The notes under the pieces: generated by a model
The model's input: only the letters and a program-made list of their open reading frames with translations
Told to the model about the DNA's origin: nothing
The model's database searches: none
Shown: in pieces, positions 57,461 through 64,000 of the stretch
How the letters are laid out: the number at the start of each line of letters is the position of its first letter
Position numbering within the stretch: position 1 is the stretch's first letter
Position numbers and translations under genes: made by a program
Source of the DNA: Clostridia bacterium UC5.1-2E3
GTDB taxonomy: Bacteria; Bacillota; Clostridia; Lachnospirales; Lachnospiraceae
Reading direction: 5' to 3'
Assembly: GCA_001304875.1 (NCBI GenBank)
Contig: BBZO01000005.1
Span: 1 to 64,000, forward strand
Length of the DNA: 64,000 nucleotides

Positions 57461-58234
57461 ATGGAAGAAATGCATGTTTCTCTGACGCCCGGCGAGCGCC
57501 AGCGTTTCAAACGCCACCTTCTCCTCCCCCAGGTGGGCGAGGAGGGCCAGATCAGACTCAAAAACAGCCGCGTTCTGATTGCCGGGGCCGGCGGGCTGGG
57601 TTCGCCGCTGGCGCTCTATCTGGCGGCGGCGGGCGTGGGGACCATCGGTCTGGTGGATTTCGACCGGGTGGACGTGACCAACCTGCAGCGGCAGATTCTG
57701 TATGGGGAGCAGGACGTGGGCGAGCTCAAGGTTCACGCGGCGGCGAAACGGCTGAAGGCCATGAATCACGCGGTTCATGTGGAGGAGATTCCCCGGCGTC
57801 TGGATGGTGACAACGCACAGGAGATTGTGTCCGGCTACGATCTTGTGGCCGACGCGCTGGATGACCTGGCGGCCCGGTACGTGCTGAACGACGCGTGTGT
57901 GAAGCTCCATAAGCCAGAGGTTTACGGGGCGATCTATGAATTTTCCGGCCAGGTGGCGGTGTTTGACGAGGGCACGGCGTGCCTTAGATGCTTAAATCCG
58001 GATCCGCCGGAGCCGGGGGAGATGATAGCCAGCGCCGACGTGGGCGTGCTGGGCGTGCTGCCCGGTCTGGTGGGCTGCATACAGGCCGCGGAGGTGCTGA
58101 AAATGCTTCTGGGAACCGGCGGGATGCTGAAGGGAAGGATGCTGTTCATCGACGCGCTGCAGATGCGTTTCGAGGAGATGGAGCTTCCGGCCAATCCCAG
58201 GTGCCCGCTCTGCGGCGGGGGCCTGAGACGATGA
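57461..58234 (+). CDS. moeB: MoeB/ThiF family adenylyltransferase
   Basis: A 257-residue E1-like enzyme that adenylates the C-terminal glycine of MoaD or ThiS-type sulfur carriers. It starts with [46 protein letters not shown] (ATP loop) and has [26 protein letters not shown]. The zinc-binding Cys pairs are CLRC (LNPDPPEP) and CPLC at the C-terminus. The position before moaC and moaA points to molybdopterin synthesis. RBS AGGAGGT. Intact. Confidence 0.88.
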   Translation: MEEMHVSLTPGERQRFKRHLLLPQVGEEGQIRLKNSRVLIAGAGGLGSPLALYLAAAGVGTIGLVDFDRVDVTNLQRQILYGEQDVGELKVHAAAKRLKAMNHAVHVEEIPRRLDGDNAQEIVSGYDLVADALDDLAARYVLNDACVKLHKPEVYGAIYEFSGQVAVFDEGTACLRCLNPDPPEPGEMIASADVGVLGVLPGLVGCIQAAEVLKMLLGTGGMLKGRMLFIDALQMRFEEMELPANPRCPLCGGGLRR

Positions 58235-58250
58235 GAGAGGACGATATGAC

Positions 58251-58721
58251 ATGGAACAGAAACTGACACATTTTGACGGCCAGGGAAATGCGGTGATGGT
58301 GGACGTGTCTGCCAAGGACGACACCAGCCGCACCGCCGTGGCATCGGGAAAGATAAAAGTGAACCGTGCGGTGATGGACGCGGTGCTGGCCGGCTCCGTC
58401 AAAAAGGGGGACGTGCTGGGCGTGGCCCGCGTGGCCGGGATTATGGCGGTGAAGCAGACCTCCAGCCTGATTCCCATGTGCCACATGCTGCTGATTACCA
58501 AGTGCTCCGTGGACTTCGAGATCGACGAGGAGCATCTGGAGATCAAGGCAGTCTGCACCGCAAAGGTGGAGGGAAAGACCGGCGTGGAGATGGAGGCGCT
58601 GACCGGCGTCAGCGTGGCGCTCCTCACGATCTACGACATGTGCAAGGCCATCGACAAGCGCATGGAGCTGGGGAGATCCGCCTGGAATCCAAATCGGGAG
58701 GAAAGAGCGGGGATTTTGTGA
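58251..58721 (+). CDS. moaC: Cyclic pyranopterin monophosphate synthase (MoaC)
   Basis: A 156-residue enzyme for the second step of molybdopterin precursor formation. Motifs are [53 protein letters not shown] (active-site region with the conserved His), [31 protein letters not shown]. Intact. Its stop is one base before the moaA ATG, so the two are coupled. Confidence 0.95.
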   Translation: MEQKLTHFDGQGNAVMVDVSAKDDTSRTAVASGKIKVNRAVMDAVLAGSVKKGDVLGVARVAGIMAVKQTSSLIPMCHMLLITKCSVDFEIDEEHLEIKAVCTAKVEGKTGVEMEALTGVSVALLTIYDMCKAIDKRMELGRSAWNPNREERAGIL

Positions 58722-58722
58722 G

Positions 58723-59702
58723 ATGATTGACGAGTATGGCAGAGAGATAGACTACATCCGTATATCGGTGACCGACCGCTGCAACCTGCGCTGTGTGTAC
58801 TGTATGCCGGAGGAGGGAGTGCCGAGTATTTCCCATGACGAGATCCTGCGCTTTGACGAGATCACCAGAATCTGCCGGGTGCTGGCGGGAAAGGGCTTTA
58901 AGAAGGTGAAGCTGACCGGCGGGGAGCCTCTGATACGGAAGGGCATTCTCTCTCTTATTAAGGAGATAAAGGCTATCGACGGCATTGAAAATGTGACCGT
59001 CACCACCAACGGGGTACTGCTGGAGGAGATGTACGGGGCCCTGGCGGATGCGGGCGTGGATGCGGTCACCGTGAGCCTGGACACGCTGGACCCGGAAATG
59101 TACCGCAGACTCACGCGGCGCGGGGAGCTGGAGACGGTGCTCAGGGGCCTTACGCTGGCCATGAGGGAGAACCGCATCCCTCTCAAAATAAACTGCGTCA
59201 GCGTTTACGGCGTCAGGGAGCAGGAGCTTCTAAAGGTGGCGGCGCTGGCGAGAGACAACGCGGTGCATGTGCGCTTCATCGAGATGATGCCCATCGGCAT
59301 GGGACGGGAGTTTACCTTTGTGGGCGAGGAGGAGATCCGGCGGATGCTGGAGGAGGCCTTCGGCCCGGCGAAGACCTACGGCGGCGTGCTGGGAAACGGC
59401 CCGGCCAGATACTGGGAATTTGAAGGCTTTAAGGGAAAGATCGGGTTTATCAGCGCTGTGAGCCACAAATTCTGCTCGTCCTGCAACCGCATCCGGCTCA
59501 CGTCGGACGGATTTTTAAAGACCTGCCTCCAGTTTGACGAGGGCGCTGATTTAAGGAGGATTCTCAGAGAGGGCGGCAGCGACGAAGCGCTTGCGGCGGC
59601 CATCGACGAGGCGGTGGGGCGAAAGCCCCTGGGGCACAATTTCGGCGAGAAGAACACATTTCCGGAAGGGAAAACAGAGGAATGTCACAGATAGGCGGAT
59701 GA
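58723..59702 (+). CDS. moaA: GTP 3',8-cyclase (MoaA), frameshift near the C-terminus
   Basis: A radical SAM enzyme that starts molybdopterin synthesis from GTP. The SAM cluster is CNLRCVYCMPEEGV, followed by KVKLTGGEPLIRKG and VTTNGVLLEEM. The C-terminal cluster is FCSSCNRIRLTSDGFLKTC. In the starting frame the protein ends ECHR, but with one base restored near 59,672 it ends MSQIGG at 59702. The C-terminal double glycine is required in MoaA, so the frame break is an artefact or a real damaging mutation. About 326 residues. Confidence 0.93.
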
Positions 59703-59717
59703 CGAAAGGAGAAAATC

Positions 59718-60158
59718 ATGGGAAAGGTAATTGCAACCTGCATCAGTGAGATAAAGGGAATACAGAAGAAAAATGTCCATCAGGTGAAGCTGATCGAGGA
59801 TTTTGGTATCGAGGGGGATGCCCACGCGGGCAAATGGCACCGCCAGGTGAGCCTTCTGTCCTACGACCGCATCGAGGAGTTCAGAGCCCGCGGCGCGAAG
59901 GTGGAGGACGGCGCTTTCGGCGAAAATCTGGTGGTGGAGGGCATCGATTTTAAGACGCTGCCCATCGGAACGAAGTTCGTCTGTAATGATGTGGTTCTGG
60001 AGCTGACGCAGATCGGGAAGGAGTGCCATCAGGGATGCGCGATTTTCCAGCAGATGGGAGACTGCATCATGCCCAGGGAGGGCGTTTTCACGAAGGTGCT
60101 TCACGGCGGAATCATAAAAGAGGGCGACATGCTTGAGATCATGGAGGAGGAGAAATGA
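59718..60158 (+). CDS. MOSC domain protein
   Basis: A 146-residue stand-alone MOSC domain: GKVIATCISEIKGIQKKNVHQVKLIEDFGIEGDAHAGKWHRQVSLLSYDRIEEF, then GAFGENLVVEGIDFKTLPIG and TQIGKECHQGCAIFQQMGDCIMPREGVFTKVLHGG with the conserved Cys. MOSC proteins deliver sulfur or handle the molybdenum cofactor. Located between moaA and mogA, which supports a cofactor role. Overlaps mogA by 4 bases. Intact. Confidence 0.9.
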   Translation: MGKVIATCISEIKGIQKKNVHQVKLIEDFGIEGDAHAGKWHRQVSLLSYDRIEEFRARGAKVEDGAFGENLVVEGIDFKTLPIGTKFVCNDVVLELTQIGKECHQGCAIFQQMGDCIMPREGVFTKVLHGGIIKEGDMLEIMEEEK

Positions 60159-60642
60159 GAGTTGCAGTGATAACCTCCAGCGATTCTGGCTACGAGGGAA
60201 AGCGGGAGGATTTAAGCGGCCCGGTGATCGAGAAAATGGTCACGGAGGCCGGGTATCAGGTGGTCTCAAAGGTGATTCTTCCGGATGACCGGAAGATGCT
60301 GGAGGCGGAGCTTGCGCGGATTGCGGATGCCGGGGAGGCGGATCTTATACTGACCACCGGCGGCACGGGATTTTCGCCCCGGGACGTGATGCCGGAGGCG
60401 ACGCTGGCGGTCTGTGAGCGGGCGGTTCCGGGGATTCCGGAGGCCATGCGGGCCTACAGCATGCAGTTTACGAAGCGGGCCATGCTGACGCGCTCCGCGG
60501 CGGGAATCAGAAAGCAGACGCTCATCGTCAACATGCCGGGAAGTCCGAAGGCGGTGACCGAGTGCCTGGAGTACATTCTGCCGGAGCTTCACCACGGCTG
60601 GAGATTCTTCTGGGGAAGACCGGGGACTGTGCGAGGAAATAA
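60155..60642 (+). CDS. mogA: Molybdopterin adenylyltransferase (MogA/MoaB), frameshift near the end
   Basis: Adenylates molybdopterin before metal insertion. Motifs are VAVITSSDSGYEGKREDLSGPVIEKMV, LILTTGGTGFSPRDVMPEATLAVCERAVPGIPEAMR and LTRSAAGIRKQTLIVNMPGSPKAVTECLEYILPELHHG. One G is missing near 60,594; restoring it gives HGLEILLGKTGDCARK and a stop at 60642, the normal family end. The uncorrected frame runs to 60661. About 163 residues. Confidence 0.9.
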
Positions 60643-60657
60643 CGGAGCTTTTAGGCG

Positions 60658-60686
60658 TTGACACTTCCGGCGGGATTTGCTACTAT
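60658..60686 (+). promoter_or_regulatory. Promoter of structured RNA A
   Basis: TTGACA (60658-60663), a 17-base spacer and TACTAT (60681-60686). This near-consensus promoter begins just after the corrected mogA stop and would start transcription at about 60,693, at the first base of the RNA motif. Confidence 0.85.
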
Positions 60687-60691
60687 AGAAG

Positions 60692-60787
60692 CAGCTCCGA
60701 TTCTCATTACCTAAGGAATCCGTCTATGGTGTGAGAACAGGGTATGAGGGGAAACGCTCATACCTCCCGTGTTTGGAAAGGACGCTG
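60692..60787 (+). ncRNA. Structured RNA A: two hairpins with tetraloop and 11-nt receptor
   Basis: Closing stem CAGCTCC (60692-60698) with GGAcGCTG (60780-60787). Hairpin a: TTCTCA...TGAGAA (60701-60737) containing the 11-nt GAAA receptor CCUAAG (60710-60715) and UAUGG (60725-60729). Hairpin b: GGTATGAG/CTCATACC (60741-60764) capped by GGGAAACG, then CCGTGTTTG (60767-60775). The same four blocks recur at 60,933. After it come a CATCGTG/CACGATG hairpin and a terminator, with no ORF. I cannot name a known class; a metal-oxyanion or cofactor sensor is inferred. Confidence 0.7.
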
Positions 60788-60844
60788 TGAGTTTCCGCAT
60801 CGTGCGGCAACACGATGAACTTGAATGCGTATAAGGAGCCATTT

Positions 60845-60874
60845 GGCGCTGCCGGTTCTGGCAGCGCCTTTTTA
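60845..60874 (+). terminator. Perfect terminator ending RNA A
   Basis: GGCGCTGCC (60845-60853) pairs perfectly with GGCAGCGCC (60860-60868), followed by TTTTTATG. It gives RNA A a length of about 180 bases. Confidence 0.92.
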
Positions 60875-60888
60875 TGCGCACTTTTAAT

Positions 60889-60917
60889 TTGACAGTGAAA
60901 CTTTTATGTGATATACT
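60889..60917 (+). promoter_or_regulatory. Promoter of tupA leader and RNA B
   Basis: TTGACA (60889-60894), 17 bases, TATACT (60912-60917). Near-consensus. Transcription would begin about 60,924, leaving a leader of about 140 bases before tupA. Confidence 0.88.
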
Positions 60918-60932
60918 GCGCCTCGTAATAAT

Positions 60933-61031
60933 ACCTCTTTCGAGCTGTTTTTCCTAAGGCGTACGCTATGGAGAACAGCCAATGGGCATGCCGGGAAACT
61001 GGCATACCTTCCGTGTTTGAGAAGAAAAGGT
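60933..61031 (+). ncRNA. Structured RNA B in the tupA 5' leader (candidate riboswitch)
   Basis: Same architecture as RNA A. Closing stem ACCTcTTTC (60933-60941) with GAAAAGGT (61024-61031). Hairpin a: GCTGTT (60944-60949) with AACAGC (60974-60979), holding CCUAAG (60953-60958) and UAUGG (60967-60971). Hairpin b: GGGCATGCC/GGCATACC with GGGAAAC (60993-60999), then CCGTGTTTG (61011-61019). Stem bases differ from RNA A but pair (TTCTCA/TGAGAA versus GCTGTT/AACAGC), which is covariation. The tupA start is 35 bases downstream, with GAAAGGAAGGG as ribosome site. Confidence 0.72.
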
Positions 61032-61065
61032 CTATTTTTATTTGCTGAAAGGAAGGGAAGTTATT

Positions 61066-62013
61066 ATGAGAAACAAAAAACTGATGGTATCCGCACTGGC
61101 ACTTGCCATGGCAATGGGACTGAGCGCATGCTCCAGTACCGCAGAGACGACCACCGAGGCTGCGACGGAGGCGGCAACTGAGGCTGCGACGGAAGCGGCC
61201 ACCGAGACTGCCGCAGAGGCGGAGAGCGAGGAGTCCGCAGAGGCAGAGGCATCTGATTCTGACAACGTGCTTCTGATGGCTACCACCACCAGCACCGACA
61301 ACACAGGTCTTCTGGATTACTTACAGCCGTTATTCTTAGAGGATACGGGCATCGATCTGCAGTGGACGGCCGTTGGAACCGGCGACGCGATCCAGATGGG
61401 CAAAGACGGCGAGGTGGACATCGTTCTGGTTCACTCCAGGAAGCAGGAGGATGCGTTTGTCGAGGAAGGCTACGGCGTGGAGCGCGTGCAGGTTATGTAT
61501 AACGATTTCATCATCGTTGGACCGAAGGACGGCCCGGTGGCTGTGACTGAGGACATCGAGTCTGTATTCAAGCAGGTGATGGACGAGAGCCTTACCTTTG
61601 TTTCCCGCGGCGACAATTCCGGAACCCACAACAAAGAGACCGGTATCTGGGAGAAGCTGGGAATCACCGATTATGAGAGCAACGAGAACTACATTTCCGC
61701 AGGCGCCGGCATGAGCGACACCATCAACATGGCCGACGAGATGGAGGGCTACTGCTTATCCGACCGCGGAACCTGGCTTTCCATGGCTGCGGATCTCCCC
61801 AACATGCAGATTGTGTGCGAGGGCGATGACAACCTGTTAAACCAGTACGGCGTGATCGCTGTGAACCCGGAGAAATATCCGGATGTAAACAACGAGGCTG
61901 CCAACACCTTCATCGAGTGGATCTGCTCTCCGGAGGTACAGACCCTGATCGGCGAGTTCGGCGTCGAGGAGTACGGCGAGCCGCTGTTCTTCCCCAATGC
62001 TGAGCAGCAGTAA
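61066..62013 (+). CDS. tupA: Tungstate-binding lipoprotein TupA
   Basis: The extracellular receptor of the tungstate ABC importer. Signal and lipobox MALAMAMGLSACSST, then a linker of repeated TEAA units (12-bp tandem repeats, about 61,140-61,210). The mature protein begins with the TupA ligand motif LLMATTTSTDNTGLLDYL and includes FVSRGDNSGTHNKETGIWEKLG. 315 residues, intact. It is preceded by RNA B and followed by a partial terminator and the permease and ATPase genes. The TTTST...SG motifs favour tungstate over molybdate. Confidence 0.92.
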   Translation: MRNKKLMVSALALAMAMGLSACSSTAETTTEAATEAATEAATEAATETAAEAESEESAEAEASDSDNVLLMATTTSTDNTGLLDYLQPLFLEDTGIDLQWTAVGTGDAIQMGKDGEVDIVLVHSRKQEDAFVEEGYGVERVQVMYNDFIIVGPKDGPVAVTEDIESVFKQVMDESLTFVSRGDNSGTHNKETGIWEKLGITDYESNENYISAGAGMSDTINMADEMEGYCLSDRGTWLSMAADLPNMQIVCEGDDNLLNQYGVIAVNPEKYPDVNNEAANTFIEWICSPEVQTLIGEFGVEEYGEPLFFPNAEQQ

Positions 62014-62026
62014 GGATGTTTTTTGC

Positions 62027-62063
62027 GCCGCAAGGCAGAGAAATCTGTCTTGCGGCATTTTTT
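62027..62063 (+). terminator. Terminator/attenuator between tupA and tupB
   Basis: GCCGCAAG...CTTGCGGC (62027-62056) with inner CAGA/TCTG is followed by six Ts (62058-62063). It would give more tupA than tupBC mRNA. A TATAAT at 62074-62079 with TTGCGG 17 bases earlier could provide extra tupBC transcription. Confidence 0.8.
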
Positions 62064-62114
62064 ATGGTAATGGTATAATGATAGAATCAAAATAAAAACG
62101 GACAGGTCTTAGGT

Positions 62115-62807
62115 ATGGAAGGAATAAGAGATTTATTTTCGGAATTTTTTGGAACCATAGGCGCGCTGGATTCCATCCGGGTGACGGTCATCATGTCGTT
62201 CTGGTCCACGCTCATCGCGTCGGTGCTGGGAGTATTTCTGGGCCTTCTCCTGGAGCGGAAGGACTTTCCGGGGAAACGGGCGGTGATACGGTTAAACCGG
62301 ACGCTCATGGGCGCGCCGCCGGTGGTGATCGGCCTTCTGGCCTACATGATTCTGAGAAAGAAGGGCCCGCTGGGGGATCTTCGGTGGGTGTTTACCATCA
62401 AGGGCATGGTGTTCGCCCAGGTGCTCATTATCACGCCCATCATCTGCGGGATGGTTTACTCCTACGCGGTGCGGACGGCTCCGGCGATCCGCACGTTTGC
62501 AAAGACCATGGGCGCCACGGGGCGGCAGACCGGATGGCTCCTGGTGAAGGAGATGAAGAATGAGATCTATTTCGCTGTCATATCCGGCTACGGGCGCTCC
62601 ATCAGCGAGGTGGGAGCCGTGTTCCTGGTGGGCGGAAATATCAAGAACAATACCAGAACCATGACCACGGCCATCTCCACGTTAAAGGGTGCGGGGGAGT
62701 ATTACGAGGGCGTATTCCTGGGCGTGGTGCTGATGCTCATGGCATTTGTGGTGCAGACGCTGGCGGATCATTTCCAGAGGGAGGAGACTGGCGATGAAAA
62801 TTACTGA
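62115..62807 (+). CDS. tupB: Tungstate ABC transporter permease TupB
   Basis: A 230-residue permease with five to six helices: DSIRVTVIMSFWSTLIASVLGVFLGLLLE, then LMGAPPVVIGLLAYMIL and MVFAQVLIITPIICGMVYSYAV. The EAA-type loop facing the ATPase is FAKTMGATGRQTGWLLVKEM, and the tail EVGAVFLVGGNIKNNTRTMTTAISTL is typical of TupB. Intact. It overlaps tupC by 14 bases. Confidence 0.9.
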   Translation: MEGIRDLFSEFFGTIGALDSIRVTVIMSFWSTLIASVLGVFLGLLLERKDFPGKRAVIRLNRTLMGAPPVVIGLLAYMILRKKGPLGDLRWVFTIKGMVFAQVLIITPIICGMVYSYAVRTAPAIRTFAKTMGATGRQTGWLLVKEMKNEIYFAVISGYGRSISEVGAVFLVGGNIKNNTRTMTTAISTLKGAGEYYEGVFLGVVLMLMAFVVQTLADHFQREETGDENY

Positions 62808-63516
62808 TCTTAAAAAGAGGCTGGGAGAGTTCCAGCTGGATATCGGGAGCATGGAGATCGAGCCGGGGCTGGTTCACGGGTTGATCGGCTCCAACGGATG
62901 CGGTAAGACGACCCTGTCCAAGCTGATCATGGGTATACTGACGCCCGACGGGGGGACCATAGACTACGAGGGGTTGACTGCCAGAGATATTACCATGACC
63001 AGCCAGAAGCCGTATCTGCTGCACGACACGGTCTACAACAATCTGGTGTATCCTTTGAAAATACGGAACATGCCGTTTGAGGAGGCGGAAGTCGATGCCT
63101 GGCTGGAGCGGTGCGGGCTGGCGGACAAGAAGCGCCAGTATGCCCGCAGCTTAAGCAGCGGCGAGCAGCAGAAGCTCTCCTTTGTCCGGGCGCTGATCTT
63201 TAAGCCGAAGCTGGTGATCGTGGACGAGACGCTCTCCAATCTGGATCCGGACAGCGCGGACCTCTTCGAGAGGCTGATTGTGGAGCAGCAGAAGGAGAGG
63301 CCGGTGACATGGATCACCATCAGCCATCAGCTGGTGCACATCCAGAAAATCTGCGACCGGGTGCATTTTATGGAAAAAGGAAAACGGGTGGCGTCGGGGA
63401 CGGCGGAGGAGATTCTGCTGCGGCCCACGCATCCGGCCATCCGTGCGTATCTGGCGAGCACGGAGGTTTCGTTCCGGGCGAAGGAAGACAATGAGCGGGG
63501 AGGAGACAGGACATGA
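62794..63516 (+). CDS. tupC: Tungstate ABC transporter ATP-binding protein TupC
   Basis: A 240-residue ATPase. Walker A is LIGSNGCGKTTLSKL, the Q-loop lies at TMTSQKPYLLHDTVYNNLVYPL, the signature is RSLSSGEQQKLSFVRAL and Walker B is KLVIVDETLSNLDPDSADLF, followed by the H-loop WITISHQ. I place the start at 62794 (GAGGAGA upstream). It overlaps the moeA start by 4 bases, so import and metal insertion are co-expressed. Intact. Confidence 0.92.
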   Translation: MKITDLKKRLGEFQLDIGSMEIEPGLVHGLIGSNGCGKTTLSKLIMGILTPDGGTIDYEGLTARDITMTSQKPYLLHDTVYNNLVYPLKIRNMPFEEAEVDAWLERCGLADKKRQYARSLSSGEQQKLSFVRALIFKPKLVIVDETLSNLDPDSADLFERLIVEQQKERPVTWITISHQLVHIQKICDRVHFMEKGKRVASGTAEEILLRPTHPAIRAYLASTEVSFRAKEDNERGGDRT

Positions 63517-64000
63517 AGCTGCTTCAGGTGGACAGCATAGAGGAGGCCAGGGCAAAGCTCCTGGAACATGTGAGGGACAAGCAGGTGGAGACGGAGACCG
63601 TCTCCCTTGAGGAAGCCGCCGGGCGGATCCTGGCGCGCGATATCGTTTCGCGGGAAAATATTCCCGCGTTTTACCGCTCCACGGTGGACGGCTATGCGGT
63701 GCGGTCGAAGGATACGGCGGGAGCCACGGAGAGCCTGCCCGTGTTTCTTGAGGTGATCGAGGAGGTGGCCATCGGGACGAAGGCGGAGAAAGCCGTGAGG
63801 CCGGGAACCTGCGCCTATGTGCCCACCGGCGGGATGATTCCGGAGGGCGCGGACGCCATGGTGATGGTGGAGTACAGCGAGCTGTTCGACGAGAGCCATG
63901 TGGCGCTCTATGCCTCGGCTGCCTACGGGGCCTCGGTGGTGGTGCCCGGTGAGGACGTGAAGGAAGGCGGATTGCTCCTTGCGCGGGGGACGGTTCTGGG
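63513..64000 (+). CDS. moeA: Molybdopterin molybdenumtransferase (MoeA), cut by window end
   Basis: The first 162 residues of MoeA, which inserts Mo or W into adenylated molybdopterin. Visible are MKLLQVDSIEEARAKLLEHV, VSLEEAAGRILARDIVSRENIPAFYRSTVDGYAVRSKDT, CAYVPTGGMIPEGADAMVMVEYSE and PGEDVKEGGLLLARGTVLG. These are domains III and I of MoeA. The reading frame is open to the window edge. Direct coupling to tupC supports tungsten as the metal used. Confidence 0.93.
   Translation, partial: MKLLQVDSIEEARAKLLEHVRDKQVETETVSLEEAAGRILARDIVSRENIPAFYRSTVDGYAVRSKDTAGATESLPVFLEVIEEVAIGTKAEKAVRPGTCAYVPTGGMIPEGADAMVMVEYSELFDESHVALYASAAYGASVVVPGEDVKEGGLLLARGTVL

Noticed and set aside
60692-61031. Identity of the RNA pair as a Moco or c-di-GMP riboswitch
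   Set aside because: The Moco motif and GEMM-I have other conserved segments and hairpin order; only the tetraloop/receptor contact is shared with GEMM-I.

Overview
The window looks like the chromosome of an anaerobic Firmicute of the Lachnospiraceae/Clostridia type. This is inferred from an UGG-specified T-box, strong AGGAGG ribosome sites, TTGACA-N17-TATAAT promoters, a Tn1549-like conjugative element, a TupABC tungstate importer and a DUF1461 membrane protein. No ribosomal RNA is present, so no species is named.

Layout. (1) About 1-17,480 is the right part of an integrative conjugative element, all on the minus strand. It reads ParA, ParB, small proteins, a DUF6017 replication-type protein, an antirepressor, the type IV secretion set (PcfB, VirD4, Maff2, TrbL, PrgI, VirB4, CHAP peptidase, DUF4315, DUF4366), topoisomerase III and a CHC2 primase-like protein. 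The element ends in the 3' part of a tRNA-Arg(CCT) gene, next to direct repeats and a terminator. Relaxase and integrase would lie left of the window. (2) 17.6-20.2 kb holds an EamA transporter, a FeoA-like protein and an ORF6N protein. (3) 20.2-29.4 kb is a minus-strand tryptophan region: NSS symporter, Trp T-box, trpE-G-D-C-F-B-A, then a divergent second TrpF-like gene. (4) 29.4-38.0 kb is a LacI-controlled sugar-acid or amino-sugar locus: a LarA-like protein and LacI on the minus strand, and a TRAP transporter, Gfo/Idh oxidoreductase, NagB-like and NagA on the plus strand. (5) 38-54 kb carries a two-component system with a lipoprotein, an exonuclease, a DUF3791/DUF3990 cassette with a gutted middle gene, a large cell-wall-binding surface protein with a divergent XRE regulator, a D,D-carboxypeptidase, membrane proteins, trmB, trxA and tRNA-Lys. 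(6) 54.3-57 kb has an XRE-cupin regulator divergent from a P5C dehydrogenase. (7) 57.1-64 kb is a molybdenum/tungsten cofactor locus: a long inverted repeat, moeB, moaC, moaA, a MOSC protein, mogA, two homologous structured RNAs, tupABC and the start of moeA.

Most notable: two copies of one RNA architecture lie between mogA and tupA. Each has its own TTGACA-N17 promoter, an 11-nt GAAA-tetraloop receptor (CCUAAG/UAUGG) in the first hairpin, a GAAA loop on the second, and a conserved CCGUGUUUG tail. I cannot match this to a riboswitch class I know. The context suggests a tungstate, molybdate or cofactor sensor.

Caution: about 40 genes or gene parts are broken by single-base losses, nearly all of the same sign and many in homopolymer runs, including in essential-type genes. 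This looks like uncorrected indel error in the assembly. Such genes are annotated as one CDS with the break positions given, not as pseudogenes, unless a larger deletion is visible.
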